A program made the translations under genes and the position numbers. The notes beneath the pieces are model-generated. The model was given only the letters and a program-made list of their open reading frames with translations, was not told the origin of the DNA and did no database searches. Shown here piece by piece: positions 10,568 to 22,245 of a stretch of DNA of 64,000 bases. The stretch spans positions 88,986 through 152,985 of the forward strand of contig CADCTD010000093.1 of the NCBI GenBank assembly GCA_902805545.1. The letters are read 5' to 3'. Every line of letters starts with the position of its first letter. Position 1 is the first letter of the stretch. This DNA is from an uncultured Craurococcus sp. Lineage in GTDB: Bacteria > Pseudomonadota > Alphaproteobacteria > Acetobacterales > Acetobacteraceae.

Positions 10568-12048
10568 GCCGCGCCGCCTATGCCCGCCTCGCCACCCGCT
10601 TCGCCCGCCTCGCCACCCTCGGCGAGGCGAGCGCCATGCTGCACTGGGATGCGAGCGCGATGATGCCCCCCGGCGGCGGCGCCGCCCGCGGCGAGCAGCT
10701 GGCGACCCTTGCCGGCCTCCGCCACGAGCTGCTGATCGCCCCCGAGGTCGCCGAGGATCTCGCCGCCGCCACGGCCGTGGAGGAATGGGAGGATGCCAAC
10801 CTCGCCCTCATGCGCCGCGCCCATCGCCGCGCGACCGCCCTGCCGACCGAGTTGGTGGAAGCCACCGAGCGCGCCAACGCCGCCTGCGAGAAGGTTTGGC
10901 GCATCGCCAAGGCGCAATCCGATTTCCCCATGGTCCGGCCGTACCTGGAGGAGGTCGTCCGCCTCCAGCGCGAGACCGCCGCGGCCCTCTCGGCGGCGCT
11001 CGGCCTCTCTCCCTATGACGCGCTGATGGACGGCTACCAGCCCGGCATCGGGGCGGCCGATGTCGAGCCCGTCTTCGCCGCCTACGAGGCCTTCCTCGCC
11101 GAGGCGCTGCCCCAGGCCGAGGCGCTGCAGGCCGCCCGCGGCACTCCCGAGCCGCTGCCCGGCCCCTTCCCGGTCGAGACCCAGCGCCGCCTCTGCCGCG
11201 ACATCTCGGCCCGCCTCGGCCTCGACTATGCCCATGCGCGACTCGATGAGAGCCTGCACCCCTTCTGCGGCGGCACGCCGACCGACATCCGCATCACCAC
11301 CTTCTACAGCGAGGCGGAGGTCGGGAAGGCGCTGATGGGCGTCATCCACGAGACCGGCCATGCCCTCTACGAGGCCGGCCTCCCCGCCGCCTGGGCCCGC
11401 CAGCCGGTCGGCGAGGCCGCCGGCATGGCCGCCCACGAGTCGCAGAGCCTGCTGATGGAGATGCAGGCCTGCCGGTCGGATGCCTTCCTCGCATTCCTCG
11501 GCCGCGAGCTGCACGCGGCCTTCGGCGGCGACCCGGCCCCCTACGCGACCGCCAACCTCGCCCGCCTCTGGCGCCACGTCTCCCGCGGCTTCATCCGGGT
11601 GGATGCGGATGAGCTGACCTACCCGGCCCATGTCATCCTCCGCTTCCGCCTCGAGCGCGCGCTGGTCGCGGGCGAGCTCGCCGTCGCCGACCTCCCCGGC
11701 GCCTGGGCCGATGGCTTCACCCGCCTGCTCGGCCTCGCCCCGCCCGATGACGCGCGCGGCTGCCTGCAGGACATCCATTGGCATGACGGCGCCTTCGGCT
11801 ATTTCCCGAGCTATACGCTCGGCGCCATGGCCGCCGCGCAGCTGATGGATGCTGCCCGCCGCAGCCTGCCCGGCCTCGACCAAGCGCTCGCCGAGGGCGA
11901 GATGGCCCCGCTGCTCGGCTGGCTGCGCACCCATGTCCACGGCCAGGGCTCCCGCCTCGGCTTCCAGGACCTGCTGCGGGCGGCGACCGGCAAGCCGCTC
12001 GACCCGGCGGATTTCATGGCCCATCTCCGCCGCCGCTACCTGTCCTGA
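10564..12048 (+). CDS. M32 family metallocarboxypeptidase (Taq type)
   Basis: A 494-residue, mostly helical peptidase. The zinc motif is H262-E263-T-G-H266, followed about 30 residues later by the third-ligand region AAHESQSL. The family signatures DVRI-like TDIRITTFY and the final HVHGQGSRLGFQDLL are also seen. Members are cytoplasmic zinc carboxypeptidases of broad specificity, and the length is typical. The ATGA overlap with surf1 implies co-transcription, although no functional link to oxidase assembly is known. Confidence 0.93.
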   Translation: MSRAAYARLATRFARLATLGEASAMLHWDASAMMPPGGGAARGEQLATLAGLRHELLIAPEVAEDLAAATAVEEWEDANLALMRRAHRRATALPTELVEATERANAACEKVWRIAKAQSDFPMVRPYLEEVVRLQRETAAALSAALGLSPYDALMDGYQPGIGAADVEPVFAAYEAFLAEALPQAEALQAARGTPEPLPGPFPVETQRRLCRDISARLGLDYAHARLDESLHPFCGGTPTDIRITTFYSEAEVGKALMGVIHETGHALYEAGLPAAWARQPVGEAAGMAAHESQSLLMEMQACRSDAFLAFLGRELHAAFGGDPAPYATANLARLWRHVSRGFIRVDADELTYPAHVILRFRLERALVAGELAVADLPGAWADGFTRLLGLAPPDDARGCLQDIHWHDGAFGYFPSYTLGAMAAAQLMDAARRSLPGLDQALAEGEMAPLLGWLRTHVHGQGSRLGFQDLLRAATGKPLDPADFMAHLRRRYLS

Positions 12049-12092
12049 ATATCTAGCTTCCTAGCTATCGCCGCCGGGGCTAGCCTTCCCGC

Positions 12093-12554
12093 ATGAGGGA
12101 TGGCTCGACACTTGCCCATACCCAGTGGCGCCTCGGCATGAGCATCGCGCAGATCGCGCGGCGCTGGCGCGGCCGGCTGGACGCGCGCATCGCCGATTTC
12201 GGCCTCACCGAGGCGCGCTGGCTGGCGCTCCTGACCCTTTCCCGCTGCGGCGACGGAATCACGCAGAAGGAGCTCGCCAACCGGCTGCTCATCGAGGGTC
12301 CGACCCTGGTCCGCACCCTCGACTGGCTGGAAGGGGAGGGGCTGGTCGAGCGCCGCAACTCCGCCCAGGACCGCCGCGCCAAGACGCTGCACCTGACGGA
12401 GCGTGCCCTGCCGCTGACCCAGCGCATCGAGGCGGCGGCGACGCTGGTCCGCGCCGAGATCCTGGCCGGCATCCCGGAGGAGGACCTCGCCGCCTGCCTC
12501 GCGGTGCTGGAGCGGGTGGCGACCGGCCTGGCTACGCCCCCGGCCGGCGGCTGA
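12093..12554 (+). CDS. MarR/SlyA-family transcriptional regulator
   Basis: A 153-residue winged-helix protein. The recognition region is TQKELANRLLIEGPTLVRTLDWLEGEGLVERR, with the wing NSAQDRRAKTLHLTE. It starts with a short helix like SlyA (AHTQWRLGMSIAQIARRWR). In the 44-base gap upstream, CTAGCTTCCTAGCTA (12055-12069) repeats a SlyA-like TAGCT half site, so self-regulation is possible. No effector can be inferred. It overlaps the 3' end of the convergent SOUL pseudogene by 23 bases. Confidence 0.87.
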   Translation: MRDGSTLAHTQWRLGMSIAQIARRWRGRLDARIADFGLTEARWLALLTLSRCGDGITQKELANRLLIEGPTLVRTLDWLEGEGLVERRNSAQDRRAKTLHLTERALPLTQRIEAAATLVRAEILAGIPEEDLAACLAVLERVATGLATPPAGG

Positions 12555-13188
12555 CGCGCACCGCCGCCTCGTTCCGGCGCAGCGGCGGCAGGGTCCAGGG
12601 CGGGTCGTAGAACCAGTCGAAGGCCTCGCCCTCCGCCTGCCAGGGCCCGGCCGCCAGCGCCGCCAGCAGCCGCGCCCGCGCGGCCGTGGCCGCCTCGGCA
12701 TTCGGCACCCCGGCATAGCGCAGCACGGCAACCCGCTCGCCCGGGATGGTGGCGATGGTGACGCGCCCGTCCTCCGGCACCGGCGCGGCCTCCGCGCTTG
12801 CGATCGAGGCCGGGAGGAAGAAGCGGATCACCCATCCCCCCGGCGCCGAGGCCTGGCCGACCGGCGCGGTCATGGCGATGCGCTCGGGCGCCTGGGCAAC
12901 GGGCGCCGTCATGGCGATCCGCGCCTGGCCCCGGTTGCCGCCGAAGATGTAGCGCGCCAGCCGCCGGAACCCCTCCTGCCGCGCCGCCTCCTCGCTCGCT
13001 GCGGCGACCAGCGTCTAGGCGGCCACGCGCGGCGCATAGTCGCGGATCTCGACCTCGCCGGACTGCTCCACCACGGTGAAGCGAGGCTCCTCCGTCCCCG
13101 ACCTCACGCCGAAGACCGAACAGGCCCCGAGCAGCAGGCCCGAGGCAGCCGACAGCACGCGTCCGAGCATAGGAGGGACCCCCTTCAT
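12532..13188 (-). pseudogene. SOUL haem-binding lipoprotein interrupted by one amber codon
   Basis: The frame runs from ATG 13188 (MKGVPPMLGRVL) through a lipoprotein signal ending LLGAC, then EVEIRDYAPRVAA. It meets TAG at 13015-13017 and continues in the same frame as TLVAAASEEAARQEGFRRLA, RYIFGGN and two MTAP repeats to the stop at 12532. SOUL proteins normally read RVAAETL or similar here, so a single GAG-to-TAG change explains the break. No frameshift is needed and the downstream half is fully conserved. It could be a recent pseudogene, a sequencing error or a suppressed stop. Downstream ATGs could at most give a truncated product. Confidence 0.82.
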
Positions 13189-13222
13189 CGCCTGGATGAC
13201 ATAGGCAGCCCCGCCGCCATCG

Positions 13223-13882
13223 CTACTCCACCCGGAGCGCCGCCCCTGCCGCAAGCGGCGCCAACGGCAGCGCCGCTGCGACCAGCGCCCCGAGCAGCAG
13301 CAGGTAGGGCCGGGCCTCGAGCCCCGCCGCCGCCGCCTCGATCCCCGCCGCGCCGAAGATGACGGCCGGGATGGCGAGCGGCAGCACCAGCAGCGGCAGC
13401 AGCACCCCGCCGCGCCGCGCCCCGAGGGTCAGCGCCGCCCCCGCCGTCCCGAGCAGCGACAGGAAGGCCGTCGCCAGCCCGAGCGCCGCCATCGCCGCCG
13501 GCCAGGCCTCCGTCGCCAGGTTGAGCATGGCGCCGGCGACCGGCGTCGCCACCAGCAGCGGCAGCCCGGTCACCAGCCAGTGCGCAGCGGCCTTGGCCAG
13601 CGCGACGGCAGCCGCCCCCATTCCCGAGAGCAGCAGCTGGTCGAGCGTCCCATCCTCCGCATCCGCGCCGAAGAGCCGGTCGAGCGGCAGCAGCGCCGCC
13701 AGCAGCCCTGCCGCCAGCAGCGCGCCCGGCGCCAGCCGCGCCAGCGCCTCCGGCGCCGGGCCTATGCCGAAGGGAAACAGCGCCGCGACGAGGACGAAGA
13801 ACATCACCGCCGCCAGCGAATCGGCCGGATGCCGCAGCGCCAGCCGCAGCTCCCGCCCGAGCAGCGCCCCGAACCCCCTCAA
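13223..13882 (-). CDS. ccmB: Haem exporter permease CcmB
   Basis: A 219-residue protein with six membrane helices and the CcmB family layout (opening LLGRELRLALRHPADSL, then the GTLDQLLLSG loop). With CcmA it forms the ABC module needed to release CcmE-haem during cytochrome c maturation. Its ATG overlaps the ccmA stop by four bases. The usual next gene, ccmC, is absent: downstream lies the broken SOUL gene. Other ccm genes must therefore be elsewhere. Confidence 0.92.
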   Translation of the reverse strand: MRGFGALLGRELRLALRHPADSLAAVMFFVLVAALFPFGIGPAPEALARLAPGALLAAGLLAALLPLDRLFGADAEDGTLDQLLLSGMGAAAVALAKAAAHWLVTGLPLLVATPVAGAMLNLATEAWPAAMAALGLATAFLSLLGTAGAALTLGARRGGVLLPLLVLPLAIPAVIFGAAGIEAAAAGLEARPYLLLLGALVAAALPLAPLAAGAALRVE

Positions 13883-14469
13883 AGCCGGAGCTCCCGCGCG
13901 CCCGGCAGCGGCAAGGGCAGATGCGTCGCCGCCAGCACCATCCCACCCCCCGCCCGATGCCGCGCGAGCAACCCCCCGAGCCGCTCCACCGAGGCCGCAT
14001 CCAGCCCGACCGTCGGCTCATCGAGCAGCCAGAGCGCCGCCGGGGCGAGCGCCAGCCGGGCCAGCGCCAGCCGCCTCTTCTGCCCGGAGGACAGCACCCG
14101 CGCCGGCAGCTCGGCGAGCGGCGCGAGGCCGAGCGCCGCGAGCGCCGCCCCCACATCGCCGCCCCAGAGCCTGGCGAAGAAGCCGAGATTCTCCCGCGCC
14201 GTCAGCGCCGGCTTCAGCGCATCGGCATGCGAGAGGTAGCGCAGCCGCCCCGCATGCGCCGTGCGGTCGGCGAAGGCATCCTCCCCCTGCCAGAGCAGCC
14301 GCCCCTCCGCCGGCGCGAGCAGCCCGGCCAGCAGCCGCAGCAGGGTCGATTTCCCGGCGCCGTTCTCGCCGATGAGCAGCACCGCCGCCCCTGGCTCCAC
14401 CTTGAAGGAAAGCCCTGCGAAGACGACTCTTTCACCACGCCGGCAGGCCAGGTTTTCCGCGTGCAGCAT
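13879..14469 (-). CDS. ccmA: Haem exporter ATP-binding protein CcmA
   Basis: A 196-residue ABC ATPase: Walker [10 protein letters not shown], a signature variant [16 protein letters not shown] and Walker [13 protein letters not shown]. The shortness and the SSGQKRR signature are characteristic of CcmA. ATG 14469 ([12 protein letters not shown]) starts the first beta strand; the longer in-frame extension toward 14664 is not conserved in character. It is divergent from acnA with a 136-base shared promoter region, a common alphaproteobacterial arrangement. Confidence 0.93.
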   Translation of the reverse strand: MLHAENLACRRGERVVFAGLSFKVEPGAAVLLIGENGAGKSTLLRLLAGLLAPAEGRLLWQGEDAFADRTAHAGRLRYLSHADALKPALTARENLGFFARLWGGDVGAALAALGLAPLAELPARVLSSGQKRRLALARLALAPAALWLLDEPTVGLDAASVERLGGLLARHRAGGGMVLAATHLPLPLPGARELRL

Positions 14470-14605
14470 GGCCAGTTGCGAGTTCCTCTCATCTGGCCTT
14501 GACAACCGCGGGGGCCATGGACCAGCCAGCGGCAGCGTGGTTAAAACCGCCAGCCCCGCATCGCAGCATAGTCGATGCGGTTTGAGGAAAAAGGGCCCCC
14601 GCACC

Positions 14606-17302
<2,697 letters not shown>

Positions 17303-17316
17303 AGCCCGGCCGCAAA

Positions 17317-17353
17317 GCCTTCATCCGGGCGCGAAGAGCGCCCGGATGAAGGC
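17317..17353. terminator. Perfect 16-bp hairpin between convergent acnA and tetR
   Basis: A 16-base arm at 17317-17332 (starting GCCTTCATCC) is exactly complementary to 17338-17353, with a GAAGA loop. It begins 15 bases after the acnA stop and contains the last seven codons and stop of the tetR gene. There is no T-run. It probably serves as a bidirectional transcript end or 3'-protection hairpin for both genes. Confidence 0.6.
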
Positions 17354-17947
17354 CCGGTAGAGCATCACCTGCTTCGGCAGGATGGCGGCATCCCGCAATG
17401 TCCTGGACAGGGTGATGCCGCCATCCGTCAGCGCCGCGGCCATGTCCGCCAGATCCTGCAGGTCCACCTCGACCCGCGGCGGGTAGCGCATCGCTATCTC
17501 CAGCAGCCGGATGTGGAAGCGGCGGCGCCAGGCCAGCAGGGCCTCCTTGTTCATCTCCCGGACGTCGTGACTGAACAACTGCTCCTGGTAGCAGATGGAG
17601 GCGACCATGCAGCCGGGATGCACATCCGGCAGCTCTTCCAGCGTTTCCGCCAGGAATTTCAGGAAGACCAGGAAGCCGTGCAGCGGGTCGTCGTTCAAGG
17701 CATCGGCCCGCGCGAAGAGCTCGTCCAGCAGGCGCCGGTCGGTCTCGATGTAGCGGGCGAGCAGCGCCTTCGCCAACTCGTTCTTGTCCTTGAAATGATA
17801 GAAGAAGCCGCTCTTCGATAGGCCGGTCGCGGCGACCAGCTCCTCGATCGAGGTGGCGCCGAAGCCCTTCCGCAGAACCGAGCTCTCCGCCTCGTCCAGC
17901 AGGCGGTCGCGGGCCGAGACCTTCCGTTGAGCCGTCCGTTCCAGCAT
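17321..17947 (-). CDS. TetR/AcrR-family transcriptional regulator
   Basis: A 208-residue TetR protein. The N-terminal HTH (about residues 13-60) includes GATSIEELVAATGLSKSGFFYHFKDKNELA, a textbook TetR recognition helix. The C-terminal domain carries CMVASICYQEQLFS, in the style of AcrR-like ligand pockets. It is divergent from the TPR-protein gene at 18145, whose promoter region contains an inverted repeat, so that gene is the likely target. Its 3' end lies inside the hairpin shared with acnA. Confidence 0.9.
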   Translation of the reverse strand: MLERTAQRKVSARDRLLDEAESSVLRKGFGATSIEELVAATGLSKSGFFYHFKDKNELAKALLARYIETDRRLLDELFARADALNDDPLHGFLVFLKFLAETLEELPDVHPGCMVASICYQEQLFSHDVREMNKEALLAWRRRFHIRLLEIAMRYPPRVEVDLQDLADMAAALTDGGITLSRTLRDAAILPKQVMLYRAFIRALFAPG

Positions 17948-17978
17948 GGCCGCCCCCTGTACCGAAGGTGCAGTCTCG

Positions 17979-18027
17979 TGTGCCGACCATGTCAGAACTG
18001 TCGCGGCACAAACCTAATCCCTTGACA
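17979..18027. promoter_or_regulatory. Candidate TetR operator and promoter
   Basis: TGTGCC at 17979-17984 and GGCACA at 18005-18010 form an inverted repeat with a 20-base spacer. Inner GAC (17985-17987) and GTC (18000-18002) add to the symmetry. It is followed by a consensus -35 TTGACA at 18022-18027 reading toward the TPR gene. No clear -10 box follows. Placement between tetR and its divergent neighbour suggests a regulator site. Confidence 0.4.
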
Positions 18028-18144
18028 CCATTACCAATGCCGTACCGCCATGAATGCACCATGCGTCGGCTATCGGCAGCGGCGCCGATGCGCGATCCAT
18101 CCGCCATCCCGGCCGTCCATTGGCCGGGCAAGGAGAGAGATGCG

Positions 18145-19482
18145 ATGACCACGGACAGCCTCGGCAACCCCGTCAGCTACCGCGACCAGGCCGCGATCGC
18201 GGGCCTGGAGGCCACGGTCGTGAAGCTGCATGGCTATCAGGCCGACCCGATCGCCGATATCGATGCGGTCCTGGCCGAGCATCCCGATTTCGCCATGGCC
18301 CATGCCTTCCGCGCCGGGGCGCTCGCCACCGCCGCCGACCGCGCCTTCGAGCCCGAACTGCTGCGCTCCCTGGCCGCCGCGGAGGCCCTGGCACCCCAGG
18401 CCAACGAGCGGGAGCGCGGCCATATCGCCGCCGCCCGGGCCTGGGCGAGGGGCGACATCACCGGCGCCACCGAGCTCTGGGGCCGCACCGCGATGGAGCA
18501 TCCGCGCGACCTCCTGGCGGTCCAGCTCGGGCAGATCGGTGATTTCATGCTTGGCTATTCGCATATGCTGCGGGACCGGGTCGCCCGGGTGCTGCCGCAC
18601 TGGCACCGGGGCATGCCGGGCCATGGCTTCATTCTCGGCATGCACGCCTTCGGCCTCGAGGAATGCGGCGACTATGCCCGCGCCGAGGCCAGCGGGCGGG
18701 AGGCGGTGGCCCTCAACCCGCGGGATGGCTGGGCGGTGCATGCCGTCGCCCATGTGCTCGAGATGGAGGGCCGGACCGGGGAGGGCATCGCCTGGCTCGG
18801 CGATACGGCCGGGAGCTGGGCGCCCGGCAACATGTTCGCCTTCCACAACTGGTGGCATCTCGGCCTGTTCCACCTGGACCGGGGCGAGATCGCCGAGGTG
18901 CTCCGGCTCTTCGACGAGGGCGTGGCGGGCGGCGGCTTCGGCCAGGCGCTGGAGCTGGTGGATGGCGCCGCCATGCTCTGGCGGCTGCATGTGCTTGGGC
19001 ATGACGTGGGTGGCCGCTGGTCCCGCGTGATGCCCGGCTGGGCGGCACGGATCGAGGACCGTGTCTTCGCCTTCAACGACCTGCACGCAATGATGGCCTT
19101 CATCGGCACCGACGACCAGGCGGCCCAGCGCGCCCTGCTCGCCAGCCTGACACGTGCCGCCGAAGGGGAGGGGACCGATGCCATGATGGCGCGAGAGGTG
19201 GGATTGCCCGCCTGCCGCGGCTTCGCCGCCTTCGGCCGCGGCGACTATGCGGCCGCGATCACGGAGCTGCTGCCGCTGCGGGGCAAGGCCAACCGCTTCG
19301 GCGGCAGCCATGCCCAACGCGACGTGCTGTCCTGGACCCTGGTGGAGGCCGCCATCCGCCTCGGCGACCGGCCACTCGCCGAGGGGCTGCTGGCCGAAAG
19401 GCTGGCTGCCAAGCCCGAGAGCCCGGTCAATCTCGGCTGGGCTCGCCGCTCAGCAGCGCTGGCCGAACGCCACGCCGCATGA
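18145..19482 (+). CDS. TPR-38-family tetratricopeptide protein
   Basis: A 445-residue, mostly helical cytoplasmic protein. Tandem TPR-like units are visible, such as ECGDYARAEASGREAVALNPRDGWAVHAVAHVLEMEG, followed by the strongly conserved FHNWWHLGLFHLDRGE. This matches the TTC38 family, whose function is unknown. Start ATG 18145 has AAGGAGAGA upstream (18130-18138). No partner enzyme is encoded nearby. The divergent TetR gene suggests the protein is induced by a small molecule. Confidence 0.8.
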   Translation: MTTDSLGNPVSYRDQAAIAGLEATVVKLHGYQADPIADIDAVLAEHPDFAMAHAFRAGALATAADRAFEPELLRSLAAAEALAPQANERERGHIAAARAWARGDITGATELWGRTAMEHPRDLLAVQLGQIGDFMLGYSHMLRDRVARVLPHWHRGMPGHGFILGMHAFGLEECGDYARAEASGREAVALNPRDGWAVHAVAHVLEMEGRTGEGIAWLGDTAGSWAPGNMFAFHNWWHLGLFHLDRGEIAEVLRLFDEGVAGGGFGQALELVDGAAMLWRLHVLGHDVGGRWSRVMPGWAARIEDRVFAFNDLHAMMAFIGTDDQAAQRALLASLTRAAEGEGTDAMMAREVGLPACRGFAAFGRGDYAAAITELLPLRGKANRFGGSHAQRDVLSWTLVEAAIRLGDRPLAEGLLAERLAAKPESPVNLGWARRSAALAERHAA

Positions 19483-19494
19483 GGCAGTAACCGG

Positions 19495-19544
19495 CCGGCA
19501 GGGTTGCCCGATCGGGGATACTGGCCCGATCGGCTACCTGCCGG
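19495..19544 (+). repeat. Nested stem-loop after the TPR gene
   Basis: CCGGCAGG at 19495-19502 pairs with CCTGCCGG at 19537-19544. Inside it, CCGATCGGG (19508-19516) pairs with CCCGATCGG (19525-19533). It begins 12 bases after the stop codon, has no T-run, and probably ends or stabilises the TPR-gene transcript. Confidence 0.5.
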
Positions 19545-19737
19545 GGCGGATGCCATGCGCCGAGACAAGCGGGAACCATGCCGGAGCAGCGCACTCGCTT
19601 CAGGCCCGCGGCTTGGGGCGAGCTGCTCCAGCCTGCTCCTTGCGGCCCGCCGAAGAATCACCAAACCCGCGCGCCGCACAGGGCTTGCCCCCGCCGGCAG
19701 CCTGTTCGACGCACCGGCGCTCGCCCGGATCGGGCCC

Positions 19738-19821
19738 GACACGCTGGTTGGGCGCAGCGACCGTGTGCGCGACGCGCCAGCGCGTGCTGGCCGACAACCC
19801 CGTCCGGCTCTACGACGTCCC
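19738..19821 (+). pseudogene. Possible remnant of an amidohydrolase C-terminus
   Basis: In the 480-base gap between the TPR gene and rplI, one frame reads RWLG, a short unrelated stretch, then RQRVLADNPVRLYDVP. The latter resembles the last segment of 2-pyrone-4,6-dicarboxylate-hydrolase-like amidohydrolases (consensus around VDNPARLYGF). No start, catalytic motif or longer homologous stretch precedes it. It may be a decayed gene tail or chance. The rest of the gap (19545-19737 and 19865-19963) shows no gene that I can support. Confidence 0.3.
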
Positions 19822-19833
19822 GCGTCGCTGCAC

Positions 19834-19858
19834 GAAAAAAGGGGGCCTTCCGGCCCCC
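19834..19858 (-). terminator. Rho-independent terminator of the rpsF-rplI operon
   Basis: On the minus strand a 7-bp stem (GGGGGCC/GGCCCCC, 19841-19858) with a 4-base loop is followed by TTTTTTC (19840-19834). It lies 105 bases past the rplI stop and is the clearest intrinsic terminator in the window. Confidence 0.85.
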
Positions 19859-19963
19859 TCTTAGTTTCCACCTTCTGCGGCCTCACCGCGGAAGGACGCC
19901 GAAGCGTGGACCGCAGGAGCTCCGTCTGGGCCCCCGCGATGCCGCGCAGCGGTGCCGTGGGAG

Positions 19964-20518
19964 TTACCGGTCGTCCATCGCCGCGCCGATCTCGGCGCGC
20001 AGCTCGTCCTCGAGGCTCGGCTCCTCCTCGCGGACGATCTCCTCGCCACGGGCCTGGCGCTCGGCCTCCTCCTGGCTGCGGGCGACGTTGACTGTCACCT
20101 GGATATGCACCTCCGGGTGCAGCTCGACGCGCACCTGGGTGAGGCCGAGCGTCTTGATCGGCTGCTCGAGCAGCACCTGGCTGCGCGAGACGGTCAGCCC
20201 GCCCTCCTTGCAGAGATCGGCGATGTCGCGCGCCGAGACGCTGCCATAGAGGCCGCCGCTCTCGCCCGCCTGACGGATGATGGTGACGGTGAGGCCCGCC
20301 ACGCGCTCGGCAACGCGCTCGGCCTCCTCGCGCCGCTTCAGGTTCTGCGCCTCGAGCTGGGCGCGCTGCTGCTCGAACTTCTCGAGATTCGCCTTGTTGG
20401 CGCGGATCGCCTTGCCGAGGGGAAGGAGGAAGTTGCGGGCGTAGCCCGGCTTCACCTTCACCACCTCGCCCATCTGGCCGAGCTTCTCGACGCGCTGCAT
20501 CAGGATGATGTCGATCAT
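19964..20518 (-). CDS. rplI: 50S ribosomal protein L9
   Basis: A 184-residue L9. The N-terminal rRNA-binding domain carries the family signature ([20 protein letters not shown]), followed by a long linking helix and the C-terminal domain. It is longer than the ~149-residue E. coli protein because of an acidic C-terminal tail ([21 protein letters not shown] region), as in many alphaproteobacteria. It is the last gene of the S6-S18-DUF2232-L9 operon, 16 bases after the preceding gene. Confidence 0.97.
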   Translation of the reverse strand: MIDIILMQRVEKLGQMGEVVKVKPGYARNFLLPLGKAIRANKANLEKFEQQRAQLEAQNLKRREEAERVAERVAGLTVTIIRQAGESGGLYGSVSARDIADLCKEGGLTVSRSQVLLEQPIKTLGLTQVRVELHPEVHIQVTVNVARSQEEAERQARGEEIVREEEPSLEDELRAEIGAAMDDR

Positions 20519-20534
20519 GGGTTAAACTCTCTCG

Positions 20535-21452
20535 TCAGCTGTTGCGCGGCGCCGGGCGCCGCCGGATTTGGTCGTAGAGGCCGAGGCCGACGAGGCCGGG
20601 GCCCATGATTTGCAGGAAGAGCACCATCAGCAGGTAGAAGCCCGCCAGCATCGCCGCCGCGCCCCGGCGGCCGCGCACCCGTGCATGCACCCCGGCGCAG
20701 CCCTGCAGGAAGAGCGGCACCAGCAGCATCAGCAGGGCGGAGAGCGCGACCGCATCCCCATCCTCGGGCGCCGCCAGGAAGAAGCCCGCGGCGATCGCCG
20801 GCAGCGGCAGGTACCAGCCCGGCAGCCGCACCGTGCTCCAGGGCACCGGCGGCAGCGGCAGCCAGCCGCGCCGGTCGAGGAAGCGCTCTGCCCCTGCCGC
20901 ATTGGCCAGCAGCGCGATGCAGGCCCAGAAGCCGATCGCCGCCGCCTTCACCCGCACCAGCCCGGCAATCAGCACCTCCTGCGCCGGCAGGCCGAGCCGG
21001 GCCAGGGCGACCTCCACCGCGCGCCGCATCGCCGGCTCCAGCCCGCCGTCATCGGCGAGGAACAGCGCGGCGGCGAGCAGCACGGCAAGCGGCCATAGCC
21101 CGAGCAGGGCGAGCGGCAGGGACAGGCTGATCCCGCCCTCGCGGTACGCCGCCGCCAGCAGCAGCGGCACCGGCACGCCGAAAAGCAGCAGGAAGACCAG
21201 CAGCGGCACGCCGCCGCCGATCACCGCCAGCAGCAGCGCCGCCAGCACCGTCGCCGCCACCGCGCTGCCGAGGCCGAAGCCAAGCCCCGCCACGAAGAGC
21301 GGGAAGGGCGTCAGCCAGAACAGCACCGTGCCGCCCGGCAGGCCGCGGAACGCCCACATGGCGCAGACGGTCGCGGCCAGCGCCGCGGCCGCCGCCGCCA
21401 TCAGGCCCTCACGGGGCCGGCCGAGTGGTGCTGATGCCGTCACCGCCGCCAA
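20535..21452 (-). CDS. DUF2232-type membrane protein of the ribosomal S18-L9 operon
   Basis: A 305-residue protein with about eight hydrophobic helices and a short polar N-terminus. Its position between rpsR and rplI and its topology match the DUF2232 (YybS-like) family of unknown function that often occupies this slot. I see no catalytic motif. Co-transcription with ribosomal genes is expected from the short gaps on both sides (22 and 16 bases). Confidence 0.8.
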   Translation of the reverse strand: MAAVTASAPLGRPREGLMAAAAAALAATVCAMWAFRGLPGGTVLFWLTPFPLFVAGLGFGLGSAVAATVLAALLLAVIGGGVPLLVFLLLFGVPVPLLLAAAYREGGISLSLPLALLGLWPLAVLLAAALFLADDGGLEPAMRRAVEVALARLGLPAQEVLIAGLVRVKAAAIGFWACIALLANAAGAERFLDRRGWLPLPPVPWSTVRLPGWYLPLPAIAAGFFLAAPEDGDAVALSALLMLLVPLFLQGCAGVHARVRGRRGAAAMLAGFYLLMVLFLQIMGPGLVGLGLYDQIRRRPAPRNS

Positions 21453-21474
21453 GCCTCACTTACCCTGGCCGCCC

Positions 21475-21762
21475 TCAGTCGTTGATGACGTAGGGCAGCA
21501 GTGCGAGGAAGCGGGCGCGCTTGATGGCATTTGCCAGCTCGCGCTGCTTCTTCGCGGAGACCGCGGTGATGCGGCTGGGGACGATCTTGCCGCGCTCGGA
21601 GAGGAAGCGGCTCAGCAGGCGCACGTCCTTGTAGTCGATCTTCGGCGCGTTCGGGCCGGAGAAGGGGCAGGACTTGCGGCGCCGGTAGAAGGGCCGGCGG
21701 GCACCGACGGCCGGGCGGCGCCCAGCCGGCGTCATGTCGGAAGCGGGGGTTTCGTCGGACAT
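21475..21762 (-). CDS. rpsR: 30S ribosomal protein S18
   Basis: A 95-residue S18. It contains [31 protein letters not shown] and the closing [11 protein letters not shown], diagnostic of the family, and forms the S6:S18 heterodimer on the 30S platform. It has an N-terminal extension of about 25 residues typical of alphaproteobacteria. It is separated from rpsF by three bases. Confidence 0.97.
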   Translation of the reverse strand: MSDETPASDMTPAGRRPAVGARRPFYRRRKSCPFSGPNAPKIDYKDVRLLSRFLSERGKIVPSRITAVSAKKQRELANAIKRARFLALLPYVIND

Positions 21763-21765
21763 GGC

Positions 21766-22239
21766 TTACTCCTCGCCGCCCATGGAGGGATCGATCATCT
21801 CGTCGCGCGGACGGGCCCGGAATTCCTCGCGCTCGTCGCCGCGCTCGCGCCGGCCGCTGCTGAAGCGCCCCGGCGGGCGGGGGCCGCGGAAGCCGCGGTC
21901 GCGCTCGCGCTCCTCGCCGCGGCGGGAGAGGATGGCCGACGGCGCCTCGTCGATCGCCTCGACGCGCAGCGTCATGACGCGGAGCACGTCCTCGTTGAGG
22001 CCCAGCTGGCGCTCGGCCTCCTGCATCGCCGCCGGAGCGGTGTCGATGCCGAGGAGCATGTAGTGCCCCTTGCGGTTCTTCTTGATGCGGTAGGCGAGGC
22101 CGCGCAGGCCCCAGTACTCGCGCTTCTTCACCTCGCCGCCCTGCTCAGCGACGATGCCGGCGACCAGCTCCGCGATCGCCTCGACCTGCTGCTGGGTGAC
22201 GTCGTTGCGTGCGATGAACACGCTTTCATATAGCGGCAT
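21766..22239 (-). CDS. rpsF: 30S ribosomal protein S6
   Basis: A 157-residue S6 starting MPLYESVFIARNDV at ATG 22239. The core ferredoxin-like fold (to about residue 100) includes YWGLRGLAYRIKKNRKGHYMLL. It is followed by an Arg/Gly/Glu-rich C-terminal extension that is common in alphaproteobacterial S6. Its ribosome-binding site GAGGGG (22246-22251 on the complement) lies in the 3' arm of a hairpin, suggesting translational feedback by S6:S18. Confidence 0.97.
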   Translation of the reverse strand: MPLYESVFIARNDVTQQQVEAIAELVAGIVAEQGGEVKKREYWGLRGLAYRIKKNRKGHYMLLGIDTAPAAMQEAERQLGLNEDVLRVMTLRVEAIDEAPSAILSRRGEERERDRGFRGPRPPGRFSSGRRERGDEREEFRARPRDEMIDPSMGGEE

Positions 22240-22245
22240 GTGGAA

